DNA from: Bufo bufo
Lineage: Eukaryota; Chordata; Amphibia; Anura; Bufonidae
Reading direction: 5' to 3'
Length of the DNA: 64,000 bases
Assembly (NCBI RefSeq): GCF_905171765.1
Contig: NC_053390.1
Location: 140,426,968 to 140,490,967 of the forward strand
Shown here: one piece after another, positions 9,430 through 22,257 of the stretch
Numbering within the stretch: the first letter of the stretch is position 1
Layout: each line of letters begins with the position of its first letter
Made by a program: the position numbers and the translations under genes
Notes under the pieces: generated by a model
Database searches by the model: none
Told to the model about the DNA's origin: nothing
The model's input: only the letters and a program-made list of their open reading frames with translations

Positions 9430-12400
9430 GGATAATTTCACAAAGGCATTTTCCCATGTGGGTGCACAAGGATTAAACACTGACCCATTCAATTGAATGG
9501 GTATATGCACATGAGCGAATTTCCTTAAGGCCTATCGGTCCATGTTGAGAAAAATGCTGCATGTTCTCTTCTTGTCCATTTTTTTTCAGCAACACTCATT
9601 CATTCCAAAGGCTCTACGCAAAAAAATGGCCCACATGTCCATGTAAAACGTATCCATGTTCAATACACAGAATATGGACGAGTTACCGATCATCTGTCTA
9701 AAAGAGGCCAACGATGAACATTAAGTGTGTAAAACAGCCGTGCTACATGAAATTCACAGTTTGCAGAAAGTGACTATAGAACGTAAAGTTTTTTTTCCCA
9801 GGAACAACACTTTTCTCCAATCCAAGGGTATAAGTGTCTGATCTTTGGGGTCCCAATTACTGGGACCGCCATCAAACACAAGAACAATAGCCCCATATTT
9901 CCCCATTTGAATGGAGTGCCATGTCTGCCGCCCCTCCATTCTATGTTCACGGCAAACTGGGATCTTAAAAAATGTGAGGGACTGAAAAACTGTAAAAAAA
10001 TTTATATCAGAAAGTTGCATATCTTTTCATAATATAATGATTAAGATTTAGTTACATAAAACTGCACAACCCTTTAATGATAATTCTGAAGTTGACTGTT
10101 CCTGACACCTCAGGGCGGTCTCATAGGAGGATGTTGACTCTCGCCTGTCAGTACTGTCAACTCAAAAGATGTCTGGAAAACTGAAACTCTAAACATCTGT
10201 ACATTACAGGGCAAAAGTACCAAAAATGGCTCTGGTGAGGATTTTAAATAAATGAAGATGTGGTATATATACACACACAATAAAATGCAGATCCACATAA
10301 TTAAGATTGAAGTATAGGTTCCCATTAAGGTTACATTGACGTGAATAGGAGAAATGGCTGTGTGATGATTAGGTAAAAATAGGTCTAATAAGGGGTTAAA
10401 ATAAAATAAAATAATAATAATCTTGCAAGAAACTCACTTCTCATTGAATGCAGCAGGACCTGCACTCCCAGCATGATGACATCATCATGCTTGGAGCACA
10501 GTTCCTGCAGCATTGAATGAGGAGCAAGTGTCCAGCGCATGCAAGTAAATGATGTTTTAACACAGATTTTTTTAAACACAAACAGAATGAGAGTATTTTT
10601 TAGACTGGGAGTCACTAATGGGGCCATTAATAATACTGAGGGGGGGCATTAATAATACTGGGGCCCTCTAAGGGGGCATTAATCAAATGGGGGGGAACTA
10701 TGTTAGACTGAAGCAGTGCCAATGCTGAAATTCAGAAGGGGTATTACCATCTGAGGCATTAACGGCATATTGAAAGTATGTACCTTAAAAGTACAATAAA
10801 TGACTGTTCCAGTTCTAGTATAAGCTCCCACCTATGAGGGGTATTGTAGGGGGTCCCCCATTTTCCACTGTTCACACTCCAGAAAGGAAGAGAACATGCA
10901 GGTGGATCGCTCTCCATGGTAGTTTACAGTAAGAGAGTTGCTTAAATAGCTACTACTAACGTAAATGACAACGAAGATGCACTCGTGCATGTCTACCTCT
11001 CCACCTCATCTACTCATGTCTGGAGTCACACAGGAGTCAAACGACTCATAGTCTGCCAACACAGGTTGTCCCAAAGGTGGGCACACATGACACTTTTTGT
11101 TCCCGAGCCACTCCTCTCTGATATGGAAAACAGGCGAGTACCCTCAGACACAGACAAGAATGTCAATGACCAGATGGTTGGGCGCTGCATAAAATGGCAT
11201 AGTGGGTCTCATGTGGCCTAGAGTAATACTAACCTCACTAGTGAGTCATGCCCAGCCCCCTCTTTCCTCAGTTGTTGTTGAGGCATGGTAAATATGACTT
11301 GATCAAAAAAACGAGAAGCCCCAGTCTAGAGAACTGAAGATGTCAAAACTGTAGAGCAAGACCTGTAACCATGCGCGATAATATTCCAGCCTGATAGGCG
11401 CTATGTTTACATGCCGAACTGTATGGGTCATAATAAACATGCCGCGCCAGAGCGTCTGGGCAAATTACGCCTGCTCACCAGATTCACCTTGGTCAATTTT
11501 GCTGAATAAGGCTTGCACAGCCAACAGCTGTATGTTTTGACATCCGTAGTGAAAATGAGCAGAAAATCTAGCTGTTCCATATCAAGAAGTATTTTTACTA
11601 CTGCTAATGTGCCTTAAATACCTTGTTCCACAGATGAGTGGCCTGGCACCTGCTGCATGAGAAATAGCCAATTACTACTCAGTGTCTCTAATTTTCTGAT
11701 TCAATTAGCATGCTTCAGAGCTTTCCAGTTTAATTGCAAACTACTTCACAGTTAGCTCTCTGATTAATCATTGCCCATCTGCAAGCCATCGGAAAACTTG
11801 GTGGAACAAATTTGTGTACTTTGGAATGCTGGGAGATTAGCAAATCAAACTTGTTTTGGTATATAAAGCCTTAATTTTGTTTGCCCTTTTCAGCTGCACT
11901 TGTAAGAAGCTCTGTCCTGATTAAACAGGAAATCCGGACAATAATATGCTACATTATGCATATAATTACTGTAAATAAGCCGAGACTACAGAAACATCAT
12001 ACACTCTGTGCACCAACATACATGGAGTAGGGGTCAGGAAACTTATTTGTCATAGGCTCGACACGGATACGACACAGACCAGCGTGTCTCACTGTGATGA
12101 CACCACAGCATATTCGTTATTTTCCCCTTTTAGTTATGCAGATTACATGGGCAAAACTGCTTGTTCGCACATGAGGCCATAAAGGACTGTGTTGTACACA
12201 GGCACAAACAATGAAGGGCTCTCTGGAATAAAAAAGATGGATACAGCATACTTAGCAGTCACTCAATGTTCAATGTGGTCAAATTATGACTCCGCACATG
12301 CCAAGATATGAATAGCGGAAATTATTGAGTTCCTTTCATCAAGGCCATTCTGTGCCTGAATAACCAATCACAGCGGTACTCCAACATAGAAAAGTCCAAT

Positions 12401-12595
12401 GATCAATTATCTCATCGTTAATAGGCAAGGTTTCGGCCACAAAGGGTCTTTTTCAAGTCAAAATAAAAGCTTGGAAAAGGCCCTTCTTGTCCAAACCATT
12501 GCCTTTATGATATAATAAACATTGGAATTTTACGGGAATCTCTTGGTGCCTTGGAATTTCCTATTTTGGAGGGTTGTCCCAAGAATTCCATAGAG
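9430..12595. other. Non-coding region with minor repeats
   Basis: No coding signal. A perfect 20 bp palindrome ACCCATTCAATTGAATGGGT lies at 9483-9502 inside what is probably an old MITE (about 9430-9745). G-rich 'gggggcattaat' words repeat at 10640-10700. About 11590-11960 is AT-rich complex DNA with TAATTG/ATTAAT words and could be conserved. A 'aaggtttcggccacaaaggg' repeat fragment is near 12427. Confidence 0.35.
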
Positions 12596-12708
12596 CAGGA
12601 ATGGCCAACCTGTGGCTCTCCAGCTGTTGTAAAACTACAACTACCACCATGCCCTGCTGGGAGTTGTAGTTTGGCAACAGCTGGAGAGCCACAGGTTGGC
12701 CATCCCTG
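12596..12708. mobile_element. hAT-type palindromic MITE, 113 bp
   Basis: It starts CAGGAATGGCCAACCTGTGG and ends with the reverse, 'ccacaggttggccatccctg'; the whole element is a hairpin with 'gctgttg...caacagc' arms. An 8 bp duplication CCATAGAG flanks it exactly (12588-12595 and 12709-12716). The ends are of the Charlie-like hAT type seen across vertebrates. Confidence 0.92.
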
Positions 12709-12772
12709 CCATAGAGACTAGGTGTATAAGACCTGTGTACATAAACTAGAATCACAGCAGAGCCCTTAAATA

Positions 12773-13229
12773 TTAAAGGAGCACCCTAGACAAAAGAGGT
12801 TGTCCTGGCGGTCTGGGCCAAATAAATATGATGTGGAATGAGAATGTCACTGCAGGTTTGGTGGCACTGATAGACCAGGAAGCATGCTGAAGGTATGACT
12901 GGTTTTGTGGCCCATATCTCACCTCCTCAGATCCCTCTTCCATAATCTTAACTACAGCAACTAGAGGAGCACATGGGCATGGCAGTTGGCACTGGCCACC
13001 AGAAAGGGGAAGCTTCTGGGGGGGTAGTTTGCTGATATTTGGCACTGCTGAGGCAGTATTTTGTGCTGCACTGTAGCATTTTTTTCTGTTGGGGTGGTGT
13101 TGTGTGCTTCACCTTGGAATTTCTCACCCCACCTATTTGTGTTGGCCCCACCTACTTGGGTTGGCCCTGCTTTATGTTAGTTTGGACCCACCTACAACAT
13201 GAAGTAACTTTTTTACAGGGCCACTTTAA
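12773..13229. mobile_element. Possible T2-like MITE
   Basis: TTAA at 12773 is followed by AGGAGCAC, and TTAA at 13226 is preceded by 'agggccacttt', reversed TTAAAGTGGCCC. The ends are less alike than in other copies. Frames inside (12773-13248) lack domains. Confidence 0.4.
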
Positions 13230-13537
13230 GTACCCAATCTGCCCCTGAATGTTTATACGCTACAGCATCCACATATTCCGCAGTGTCTTACAATTGGGAA
13301 ACAAGCAAATGAACAATGAGTCAAAATATGAGAAGTTCCTACCCATACAGGCCTACACTCTAAAAGGAATGATAGAACATAACCGGCATGAGGTGTCAAT
13401 TCTGTCCGGGGAGCAGCTCCTTGGCAAGCAGGCTAGTGTTGGCTCCATTCAAAGCCAATGATAGAATAAAAAAGAACAATACTCTGGTGAACGATTATCT
13501 ACTTGTCTAAATGAGCCATAACGTCAATGAAAAGTAA
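13230..13537. other. Non-coding stretch
   Basis: Nothing supported; the frame at 13249-13461 has no recognisable motif. Confidence 0.35.
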
Positions 13538-13680
13538 AGGGGCACATGCCACGCCCACAATTTCAGACCTAGCATGTGCGGGGCAAAGTTGCAGATAGCG
13601 GCGCAGCTAATCAGATGCGGTGCCATTTGCATCTGAAATACGCCTAATATAGGCATATTTCAGAATAATAAATGACCCCC
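13538..13680. mobile_element. GGGG-CA-TTTA family MITE, short copy
   Basis: It begins 'ggggcacatgccacgccc' and ends 'tcagaataataaatgacccc'. The inner 'gcatctgaaatacgcctaat' matches the relatives at 7079-7436 and 26144-26492. Much of the body is deleted. Confidence 0.55.
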
Positions 13681-14525
13681 ATAGTCTGATGTGTTCCTGA
13701 GGATGTTGGCTGAAGAAACATCATCACTGAGCAGGCAAAGAATACATATAAAATATATATATTAAATAATACATATAAAATTAGTAGATTCTTTACTGTA
13801 TTTTTTCACAAGAGTTACTAAATTTGATACCATTTCTCCAAATTATCCATAAGAAAAAAAGTCATTTGCATAAAAGATCCAGATGGTGTAAGGTTTTCAA
13901 GTTGTCATTGTATGACAGTGTCGTGGATTATACTGACAGGTTTACTGAATGGTTCATCGACTAGATGTCTGTAAGAGCAGCCAAATAGATGCTGCTTCTG
14001 TCAACCTGCTAAATCTGTCTAGGCAGCATACAGATGTGTCCTTCCTTACCTTTTCTCATGGATAAAACTATGAGAAGATGAGTGGTGCGAGATGACCGTA
14101 TCTGGAGACCAGAGAAAAGGTCAGGACAGACACATCTGCAGCTTGGGTGGAGTACAGTCTCTGCAAAGCTGATGGCCAATCAAAGGTGTGGGAGCTGCTC
14201 AGGAAGAACATTGATCCTGTTTTAATTCCCTCCCCCCAGCTAGCAGAGCCTGTGGAGTTAAACATACTAACCTGCTCAATGCTGATGTGTTTTGGCTTCT
14301 GGGCTGTCTGTATAGCACTTCTGGTCCCCATCTGTCAACATCCAGATCCTGCAGCCAATGACTGGCCTCAGTGGTGGCCTGTACCCAAGTGACACAAGCT
14401 GGATCAAGTGCCACTTGGGGACATATCACTGCTGAGGCAGGGCACATGACCCCTTCTGTGCGGATGTTACAGATGGGGACTGCACATGTGGTGCAGACAG
14501 CTAGAACAGAGCGGCAGGGAGCAGG
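13681..14525. other. Non-coding stretch
   Basis: No repeat end or domain. Frames at 14068-14568 overlap on both strands without any motif. Confidence 0.4.
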
Positions 14526-14882
14526 TAAGTATGTTGTCCCAGGTTCAAATCTCAGGGAAGAATTCTAGATTTTTTCTCCCTCATTTAAACAATAATATAA
14601 GGCTATAGCTTTACTATATTGAAAATAGAGGTTTTCTATGTTTAGGAAGCTAATACATATTGCTGGTTTCTTCACAGGCACAATATATGATTATAAAGAC
14701 ACCAGTACTATGTATTAGCATTCTAACTATAGAAAATCTGTATTATTGATATACTAAGCATACAGTCTTAATGAGGGAGAAGAAGTAACTGAAGGGAAAA
14801 AAATCTAGAATTACCTCCTGGCATTTGAACCTGGGACAGCTACTATGCAAGGCTGACCACCTACCTCCAAGCTACAGCCTTA
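14526..14882 (-). repeat. Foldback with tRNA-like box B
   Basis: 'tcccaggttcaaatctcagg' on the left pairs with 'cctggcatttgaacctggga' on the right, and the inner arms 'ctagatttttt', 'ctccctcatt' and 'aagctaatacat' also pair. GGTTCAAAT is a box B word, and on the minus strand the right arm reads 'ggctgtagcttggaggtagg', box A-like. This may be a tRNA-derived SINE copy folded into a palindrome. Confidence 0.5.
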
Positions 14883-15043
14883 TTATATTGATTAAAGTTG
14901 TTTTCAGTACTTAGAAAAGTAATATATAATTCTGGTTTCTCCTTGATCATATACTGCGCCTGTGAATAAACAAGTAATATGTATTCTCAACATGATAAGG
15001 CTATAGTAAGTAGTGTATATGATGTGTGCATGCTAGGACACAG

Positions 15044-15485
15044 CTCTGTCACAACGATCAACCCTAATAAACCACACATACTGCCTGATAGAGTTGATCA
15101 GGCTAATTAAAATGATACCTTTATTTTGTCTGTATGTGAAACAGATGCAGAGATATCTGCATTTTTATTCCTATGCAAATGTGGACATTGGAACATCAGG
15201 GGGCAGGGCTGAATCCTTGGAGCACCATGCTCATGTCTAGCCCTGTCAATCAAGGGAGGGGGGTTGTGCAGAGCACAGGGGTGTTGCAAAAGCAGTGCTC
15301 CAAGGATTCAGCCCTGCCCCCTGATGTTCCAATGTCCACATTTGCATAGGAATAAAAATGCAGATATCTCTGCATCTGCTTCACATACAGACAAAATAAC
15401 GGTATCATTTTAATTAGCATGATCAACTCTATCAGGCAGTACGTGTGGTTTATTAGGGTTGATCGTTGTGACAGTGGCTCTTTAA
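15044..15485. mobile_element. Foldback element, ~440 bp
   Basis: The arms are long and nearly identical: 'tgtcacaacgatcaacccta', 'atgcagagatatctgcattt', 'tccacatttgcataggaata' and 'aaggattcagccctgccccc' each recur in reverse. The centre is near 15265. The right end is TTAA-flanked (TTAAAGAGCCACTG, reversed); the left end is truncated or diverged. Confidence 0.75.
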
Positions 15486-16806
15486 ATATTTTCCAAAACT
15501 TTATTCAATTGTTTATCAGATTTTTTAGTCCCCTTAGGAGACTTGGACCTGTGAACTTTTGATTGCTTGTACTATACACTCATATTACAGAGATTCTGAC
15601 AGGCAGGATGTTATTGTGGCTGGAAAATGGCAGGCATGGGGGCCTTGATTCTCACCGTGACTGAGTTCATAGGGTGAGCTCCCTCCCTCTGCCCTACCTA
15701 CTCGATGCCACAATCTCTACTAGCCCTGGCATCTGAGGGGTTAAACTGCCGTTATCACAGTGATCTCCAATCCCGGAAGTGAGAGCCAGGGGCCAGCTGT
15801 ATAATACAGCTGGCAAGCTCCTGAGCCCACACCATCACCATGATGTACTATTAGGACACTGAGCACTAACTGTCTGCACACAGTGACATAATCGTATGTC
15901 ACAGAGTGGTAAGGAGTTAAAGTAAACATTAATGACCAATTAAACCCAATGTCAAACACAAAGTCCTCAATACAGTTTATCAAACTAAAACGCACTGGGA
16001 CTGGTTCCAACCTGCTCTCTTCTGCGCCTGGAAAACACCAGGTTACTCACCAAAGCTTGCATAATTCTATTTCCTTGGATATCTATTAAGCAGCAGGACA
16101 ATGCCGACCATATCTTTAGATGTCATTACGAATATTTACATTTTCCTCTTATGGATCATGAATACACCGACAGAATAGGGATTTTCTGCTCCAGTGATCC
16201 AGCCTTAAGTCTCATTTATACATAATTCATCCAGCCAGAAGATGAGTGCACAGGCAAGGAGTCCTGTCAATATCAAATTCCTTAGTAAAAGAACATTGAA
16301 AGATTTTAATATCTGGGAAAAATAGGAATATATTAACAGTCTTGATAAAGACATCACATTTTCGTCATGGCTTATGTTTGTAATGGAGCCATGACAACTA
16401 TGCCAGATCATATGGATACCAGCAAATCTTTACAGATCTGTGTGCAGTTAATGGGTTCTGGTATTTTTTTATGTCAAGTTTGTCAGGTTGCCAAGCCAGA
16501 CAGACCCCATTGGCAATGCCGTGAACAGTCTACAACATACATGTGACGGTTCAGATCCGAAACCAAAGGCAAATGATGGTTGTAGAAATTGTGTTTGTAT
16601 TTGATTTTCCATTAACAGCATTGATGGGCCAGAAAAAATAAAGAATGGACAATCTACATATCGCATATTTAGGTTTACTGTATGATTTACATGTCAGGTT
16701 GTCAACACTGAAATGAACATTTTGCATTCCTCTATGTGATTACTGGTCATGGGAGGCACTTTCCCTGTATCACAACATTACTGATCATTCATTACTTTTG
16801 GTTCTC
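15486..16806. other. Non-coding stretch
   Basis: No gene. 'ggaagtgagagccagg...cagctgtataatacagctgg' near 15774-15812 is a short hairpin-bearing repeat fragment. The remainder is AT-rich without recognised features. Confidence 0.35.
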
Positions 16807-17219
16807 TTAAAGGGTTTCTACCACCAGAAATACGGTTATGTAGCTGACTGATATAGCGATGCGCTAATGTCAGCACTACATAACAGTATGTTTTTTACCT
16901 TTCTCCCTGCAGCCACTCTGATAAAATAAGTACTTTTGCAATATGCTAATGAGCCTCTAGGTGCTATGTGGGCGTAAAATCAGCACCTAGAGGCTCAGTC
17001 TACTCACCCTTTATCCCGCCCAGGTCCCCTGTTCTGCCTGCCCCGCTCCTCTTGATGGATGTCACGGTTCGCAGCATCGCTGCCGAAATCCCGCGCCTGC
17101 GCCGTTCACTTCTGTATTCGGCACAGTGAGTGAAGGCCGCTCTCCTGATGCCGGCTTCCTCACTGTGACGTAGACAGCGCAGGCGCAGTGAGGAATCCGG
17201 CACCAAGAGCGCATCATTC
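16807..17219. mobile_element. Half of a T2-like MITE
   Basis: It starts TTAAAGGGTTTCTACCACCA and continues with 'gctaatgtcagcac' and 'tatgctaatgagcctctag', which correspond to blocks in the palindromic element at 34451-35121. The second half, from about 17219, is missing. The frame at 17000-17230 is a shadow. Confidence 0.65.
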
Positions 17220-17952
17220 ACTAAATACACCTAAATACAAATACCACCTAAATCACCTAAATACAAATACAACTTTGCATCTCTGGAGGAAACTTCCAAA
17301 AAGGTTTATGAAGACTATCCAGCTGTCCATAACTCAAACCATAGCTGTGCTCCACAGAATGACAAGTAAGCCTACCACGGAATAGCGGAGGAGACACAAT
17401 CTAAATTTTTGACTGGCCTACTGGAAGTCCTAACTTGAACCTAGCTGAAATATTGCGATGAGACCTTGTGCATGGAAGTTTGAATTAAAACAAAATGACC
17501 AGGCTACAATTACTCAATAGCAATGTGAAAGAGTGCAGTTACTGGGGTAATATGGATGCTCACAGATGATGTTTTGCCTTTCGTTGGATTAAAACTGAAG
17601 GATAAAATGGTGTGCTTTTTTTTCAGTCTTCCTAAGGCTCTATTCACACCTGTGAAATCTTCCAATGTATATGCTGAAGTGTGTACCGACTTTACAAGGG
17701 TTATTCAGGCTTTTAAATTGTTGACCTTGGAATAAGCAAACTATATTAGATTGTCAGAGTCCAACTGTGGGCAACCCAACCGATCAGTTAATTAAAGGGG
17801 CCATGGCGCAGTGAACGGTGCAGCCGCTTTATTATTTACATTGGTCAGAACACTGACTCATGTTTCCAAATGCTGTACTTTTAGTAGCTGTGGTGCTAAT
17901 GGACAAAAGTGTGCCAAAAGAGTGTTTTTTTGCCATACATCCGGCAAAGATA
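17220..17952 (+). pseudogene. Old Tc1-like relic in non-coding DNA
   Basis: Around 17405-17460 the sequence 'gactggcctactggaagtcctaacttgaa' reads roughly DWPTGSPNLNLAEI, like the SPDLNPIE box around the last catalytic acid of Tc1 transposases. Upstream words near 17290-17340 may be part of the same relic. It is too decayed to place in a family. The rest of this interval is non-coding; a TTAAAGGGGCC end occurs near 17794. Confidence 0.3.
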
Positions 17953-18470
17953 CACTGACGAGCAAAAGGGTAACATTGTTTTCAAATTTTGACTTCCAGG
18001 CTCCATATCTCCCAAAAGATGCCAAACTGCATCATGTGAGTGCCATAACAATCGAAAGAATATGAAATGAAGTCCGTCCATCCATTCGAAAGCCAAGAGG
18101 TGGACGTCCAGGCAAAACATCAACAATTCAGCTCATCACAAGGTCTATCAGTTCTGCAACAAACACGGCAGTGGAGGTGGCTTGTATGCTTCGTAATGGT
18201 GAGATCACGGACGTCCATGCAAGCATCATGCATTACACAAGTCTGGAATGGTGGGCCAAAAAAAAAGGTGAAGAAGCCTCTACTTCAATATCGTCATAAG
18301 AAGCGTCGACTCGAGTTTGCAAAAAAGGACGAACAGTGGACAGTAGAAGATTGGAAACGGGTGATTTGGAGTGATGAGACTAAAGTAAATAGATTGGGCT
18401 CTGATGGGTGCAAATGGGTCTGGAAGAAAAAAGGGAAAAGGGGGCTAAATTTTCCAAGAGCATACTAAAC
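17953..18470 (+). mobile_element. Tc1-like element, 3' part missing
   Basis: It starts at a TA with CACTGACGAGCAAAAGGGTA and ends within coding sequence near 18470. No right inverted repeat was found nearby, so the copy is truncated after the first catalytic Asp. Confidence 0.7.
18067..18468 (+). pseudogene. Tc1 transposase, N-terminal half, frameshifted
   Basis: An early part reads GGRPGKTSTIQL near 18098, a GRPR-like motif between the two DNA-binding helices. A second frame then reads KKPLLQYRHKKRRLEFAKKD and WKRVIWSDETKVNRLGSDG (positions about 18270-18410). WSDE carries the first catalytic Asp of the DDE nuclease. The two parts are in different frames, and the second Asp, the Glu and the C terminus are absent. 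The protein would have cut the element ends and joined them at TA sites, but this copy cannot. The lineage within Tc1 is not clear. Confidence 0.8.
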
Positions 18471-19755
18471 AGCCCAGATTATATCTGCACCTCTGTTTAA
18501 GAAAGTGGTGCAAGTTGGAAAAAATTTGCGCAACTAGATCTTCTCCGATGTTTTTAGGACTCACTCAAACAGGGTGTGGGCATAACGGGAAGAGGTGTGA
18601 CCTAAAATTTGCAATTTTCTGCCAAAATTGTACCACAATTCTGGTGTAAAACTCAAAGTAAGCCAACCAATAGTTAGTATAGAGTTAGACAAAAGTGTCT
18701 ATCCCTGTACCAAATGTATCAAGTCGGAGCCATTATGATTAATCTGGTGCAGGTCTAGACAGCCTGTCTAAGCTTACACCTTCTATGGGTTCAGTACATT
18801 TCCCTTCGTATCCCCATTCATTCTTCATTCTCCCAACTGTCTTTCTGTTCCCAGCAGAGGTGTATACTATCCAACATGTCATTGGGTAAACTTGTTACGT
18901 GGACACATACATGTAGACATACACATATATGTATATATAACACCTACCCACAACACACACAAAGCAGATGCCTTGTCTGTGGGGAAATAATGTTTGCAAA
19001 ATTAAAAAGCAGCATGGCCGTTAAGATACGTTTGCTATAGGGATTGCAGAAAGCACTCTCTGCTGTAATGAAACTGTTTAACAGCTTGCAATATTCTGCG
19101 ATTTCGACGGTGGATATAATCATGTGACCCAGCCGGAGCCGGAGCCTGAGCCTAGAAGATGGCTTCATAAACAGCACTCAGAGGGAGACAATGACAAATA
19201 GATTCCGTCCATAGAAGAGTTTTAATGAGTCCATGCAGTTTTCAAACTGATAAATCAGACAAGCCGACATCCAGAAACATCAGACAAAGTAAGCTTTATC
19301 TAACCTATTAGGAGTTTTTCACCATAAGGGTAATTAGAAGGTAGAATTAGTTTCCTGCGGAGTCACTACTGGCAGCTCCAATTAGTACTTATACATACTC
19401 ACTGAGCAATGGGATTAGTTTATAAACAGACTTGGGGAGACTCAGACAAATTGGTGTGGAGTCAAGCACTGCCGCTATTCTAATTCTGCGAGGTTACAGA
19501 AAGAATTTCTAGCAAGGGGAAAAAAGGGATCTGAACAGTATAGGGAACTTCCACAATTGGGATTCTCTGACCAGCGGCTGAGAAGATAGGAGCTCACTAA
19601 GATTCACATCTAATAAACCTACGATAAATGTTGGAAAAATTTTAAATATCAGAAAGCAGCAGTAAAATGCGGGTAACACATTTTCTTGTATACAGATGGG
19701 GGCAAATAGCCTGAGCTACTCCAGGGAGCACATTACGCTGTTAATCATTATTTAG
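18471..19755. other. Non-coding stretch
   Basis: No gene or clear repeat. 'ccggagccggagcctgagcc' near 19133 is a short hexamer run. About 19290-19510 is complex DNA with ATTAG/AATTAG words. Confidence 0.35.
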
Positions 19756-20062
19756 TTAAAGGGCATGTCTGGACTAGGGGTGGACAACCTCAAAGCAACG
19801 ATCGTGGCAGTAGGGGTGCAGGCATGTTTTTTTTTTATGGGACATATGTTGGAGTTGTTGTGTCTACAGCATATTATTCAAGCATGTGTGACTGCTGAGG
19901 ACTGCGACTGGTTGCAGTGGTCCAGCCACTTCCTGATCCTACCGAGACTGGAAGTGGGGGAGTGCCACTGTACTGCGGACAAGAGTATGTTATGTGTTTT
20001 TTTAATGGGGCACATGTTAGGCGCATTGTGGATGTTGGCTCCTAGGCTGGCCAACCCCTTTA
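19756..20062. mobile_element. T2-like MITE
   Basis: TTAAAGGGCATGTCTGG at the left pairs with TTAAAGGGGTTGGCCAGCC (right end reversed), both on TTAA. A block with a T run and 'gggacatatgtt' / 'gggcacatgtta' is present twice inside. The open frame at 19765-20154 is a by-product. Confidence 0.7.
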
Positions 20063-20321
20063 AAGGCCTCATGCATATGATTATGTCAGTGGAGGAAGTA
20101 GTGCCTATAGGTCCATATTACAGAGCCATAAGCACTACAGGCATTGGATTTTAAATCATATAAAATTGCACCATAAAATATACTCACATCCATAACTAAA
20201 TAATAAAACACGTGGACACAAGTATTTGGGTGGAATAAATTAGGCCACGGCCAACTCTATTAAAGATTATCTTAAACCAATTAAAGCTGCATCAATCATA
20301 CCAATAACTTAATAAAGACTT

Positions 20322-22257
20322 AAGGCTACTTTCACACTAGCGTTCGGGGCTCCGCTTGTGAGTTCCGTTTGAAGGCTCTCACAAGCGGCCCCGAACGGAT
20401 CCGTACTGCCCCAATGCATTCTGAGTGGATGCGGATCCGCTCAGAATGCATCAGTTTGGCACCGTTTGGCCTCCGCTCAGCAGGCGGACACCCGAACGCA
20501 GCTTGCAGCGTTTTCGTGTCCGCCTGGCCGTGTGGAGCCAAACGGATCCGTCCAGACTTACAATGCAAGTCAATAGGGACGGATCCGTTTGACATTGACA
20601 CAATATGGTGCAATTTTAAACGGATCCGTCCCCCATTGACTTTCAATGTAAAGTCAGGATTATACCATCAGATCGGAGTTTTCTCCAATCCGATGGTATA
20701 TTTTAACTTGAAGCGTCCCCATCACCATGGGAACGCCTCTATGTTAGAATATACCATCGGATTTGAGTTACATCGTAAAACTCAAATCCGACAGTATATT
20801 CTAACACAGAGGCGTTCCCATGGTGATGGGGACGCTTCAAGTTAGAATATACTGAGAACTGTGTACATGACTGCCCCCTGCTGCCTGGCAGGTGCTGCCA
20901 GGCAGCAGGGGGCAGCCCCCCCCCCCCCTGTATTTAACTTATTGGTGGCCAGTGGGGCCCCCCCTCCCTCCCCAGTATTAATTGTAAGCAGTGCGGCCCC
21001 CCTCCCTCTATATTCATCGGTGGCCAGTGCGGATATTAAATATGAGCAGTGCGGTCTCCCCCTCCCTCCCTCCCCAGTATTAAATATGAGCAGTGCGGTC
21101 TCCCCCTCCCTCCCTCCCTCCCTCCCCAGTATTAAATATGAGCAGTGCGGCCTCCCCCTCCCTCTATTCATTGGTGGCCAGTGCGGATTCAAAGTATTGT
21201 GATCAGTGCGGCCTCTCCTCTCGACCCCCCCCCCCATCATTGGTGGCAGCGGAAAGTACCGATCGGAGTCCCAGTTTAAATCGCTGGGGCTCCGATCGGT
21301 TACCATGGCAGCCAAGACGCTATTGCAGTCTTGGCTGCCATGGTTACTTAGCAACAAATAGCAGCATTATACTTACCTGAAGAGCTGCGATCTAGGTGAC
21401 CGGCCGGGAGCTCCTCCTACTGGTAAAGTGACAGGTCTGTGCGGCGCATTGCCTATAGACCTGTCACTTACCAGTAGGAGGAGCTCCCGGCCGGTCACAT
21501 AGATCGCAGCTCTTCAGGTAAGTATAATGCTGCTATTTGTTGCTAAGTAACCATGGCAGCCAAGACTGCAATAGCGTCTTGGCTGCCATGGTAACCGATC
21601 GGAGCCCCAGCGATTTAAACTGGGACTCCGATCGGTACTCTCCGCTGCCACCAATGATGGGGGGGGGGGGTCGAGAGGAGAGGCCGCACTGATCACAATA
21701 CTTTGAATCCGCACTGGCCACCAATGAATAGAGGGAGGGGGAGGCCGCACTGCTCATATTTAATACTGGGGAGGGAGGGAGGGGGAGACCGCACTGCTAA
21801 TATTTAATATTGGGGAGGGAGGGAGGGGGAGACCGCACTGCTCATATTTAATATCCGCACTGGCCACCGATGAATATAGAGGGAGGGGGGCCGCACTGCT
21901 TACAATTAATACTGGGGAGGGAGGGGGGGCCCCACTGGCCACCAATAAGTTAAATACAGGAGGGGGGGGGGGGTCTGCCCCCTGCTGCCTGGCAGCACCT
22001 GCCAGGCAGCAGGGGGCAGTCATGTACACAGTTCTCAGCATATTCTAACTTGAAGCGTCCCCATCACCATGGGAACGCTTCTGTGTTTAGAATATACTGT
22101 CGGATCTGAGTTTTCCGAAGTGAAAAATCAGATCTGAAATAAACTGTTATGCAAACGGATCCGTTCTGAACGGATGCAAGCGTTTGCATTATAGGAGCGG
22201 ATCCGTCTGATGAAACATCAGACGGATCCGCTCCGAACGCTAGTGTGAAAGTAGCCT
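20322..22257. mobile_element. Large foldback MITE, ~1.94 kb
   Basis: The ends AAGGCTACTTTCACACTAGC and, reversed from the right, AGGCTACTTTCACACTAGCG are inverted. Within lie arms of about 0.65 kb that mirror each other around about 21445: 'tgaagcgtccccatcaccat', 'ccccctgctgcctggcag', C-rich 'cccctccctccc' blocks, 'aagtataatgctgctatt' and 'ctcccggccggtcac'. Short 'ggatccgt' words repeat in the outer parts. All open frames (20332-22041, both strands) are mirror shadows and not genes. Confidence 0.88.
20870..20915. repeat. GC-rich hairpin 'ccccctgctgcctggcag'
   Basis: 'ctgccccctgctgcctggca' is followed directly by its reverse complement, making a tight hairpin at the base of each arm of the foldback. 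The mirror copy lies at about 21974-22020. Confidence 0.8.

Noticed and set aside
20332..22041. Several open frames in the large foldback
   Set aside because: Frames appear as mirror copies on both strands of the arms and contain no domain; palindromes keep shadows open.
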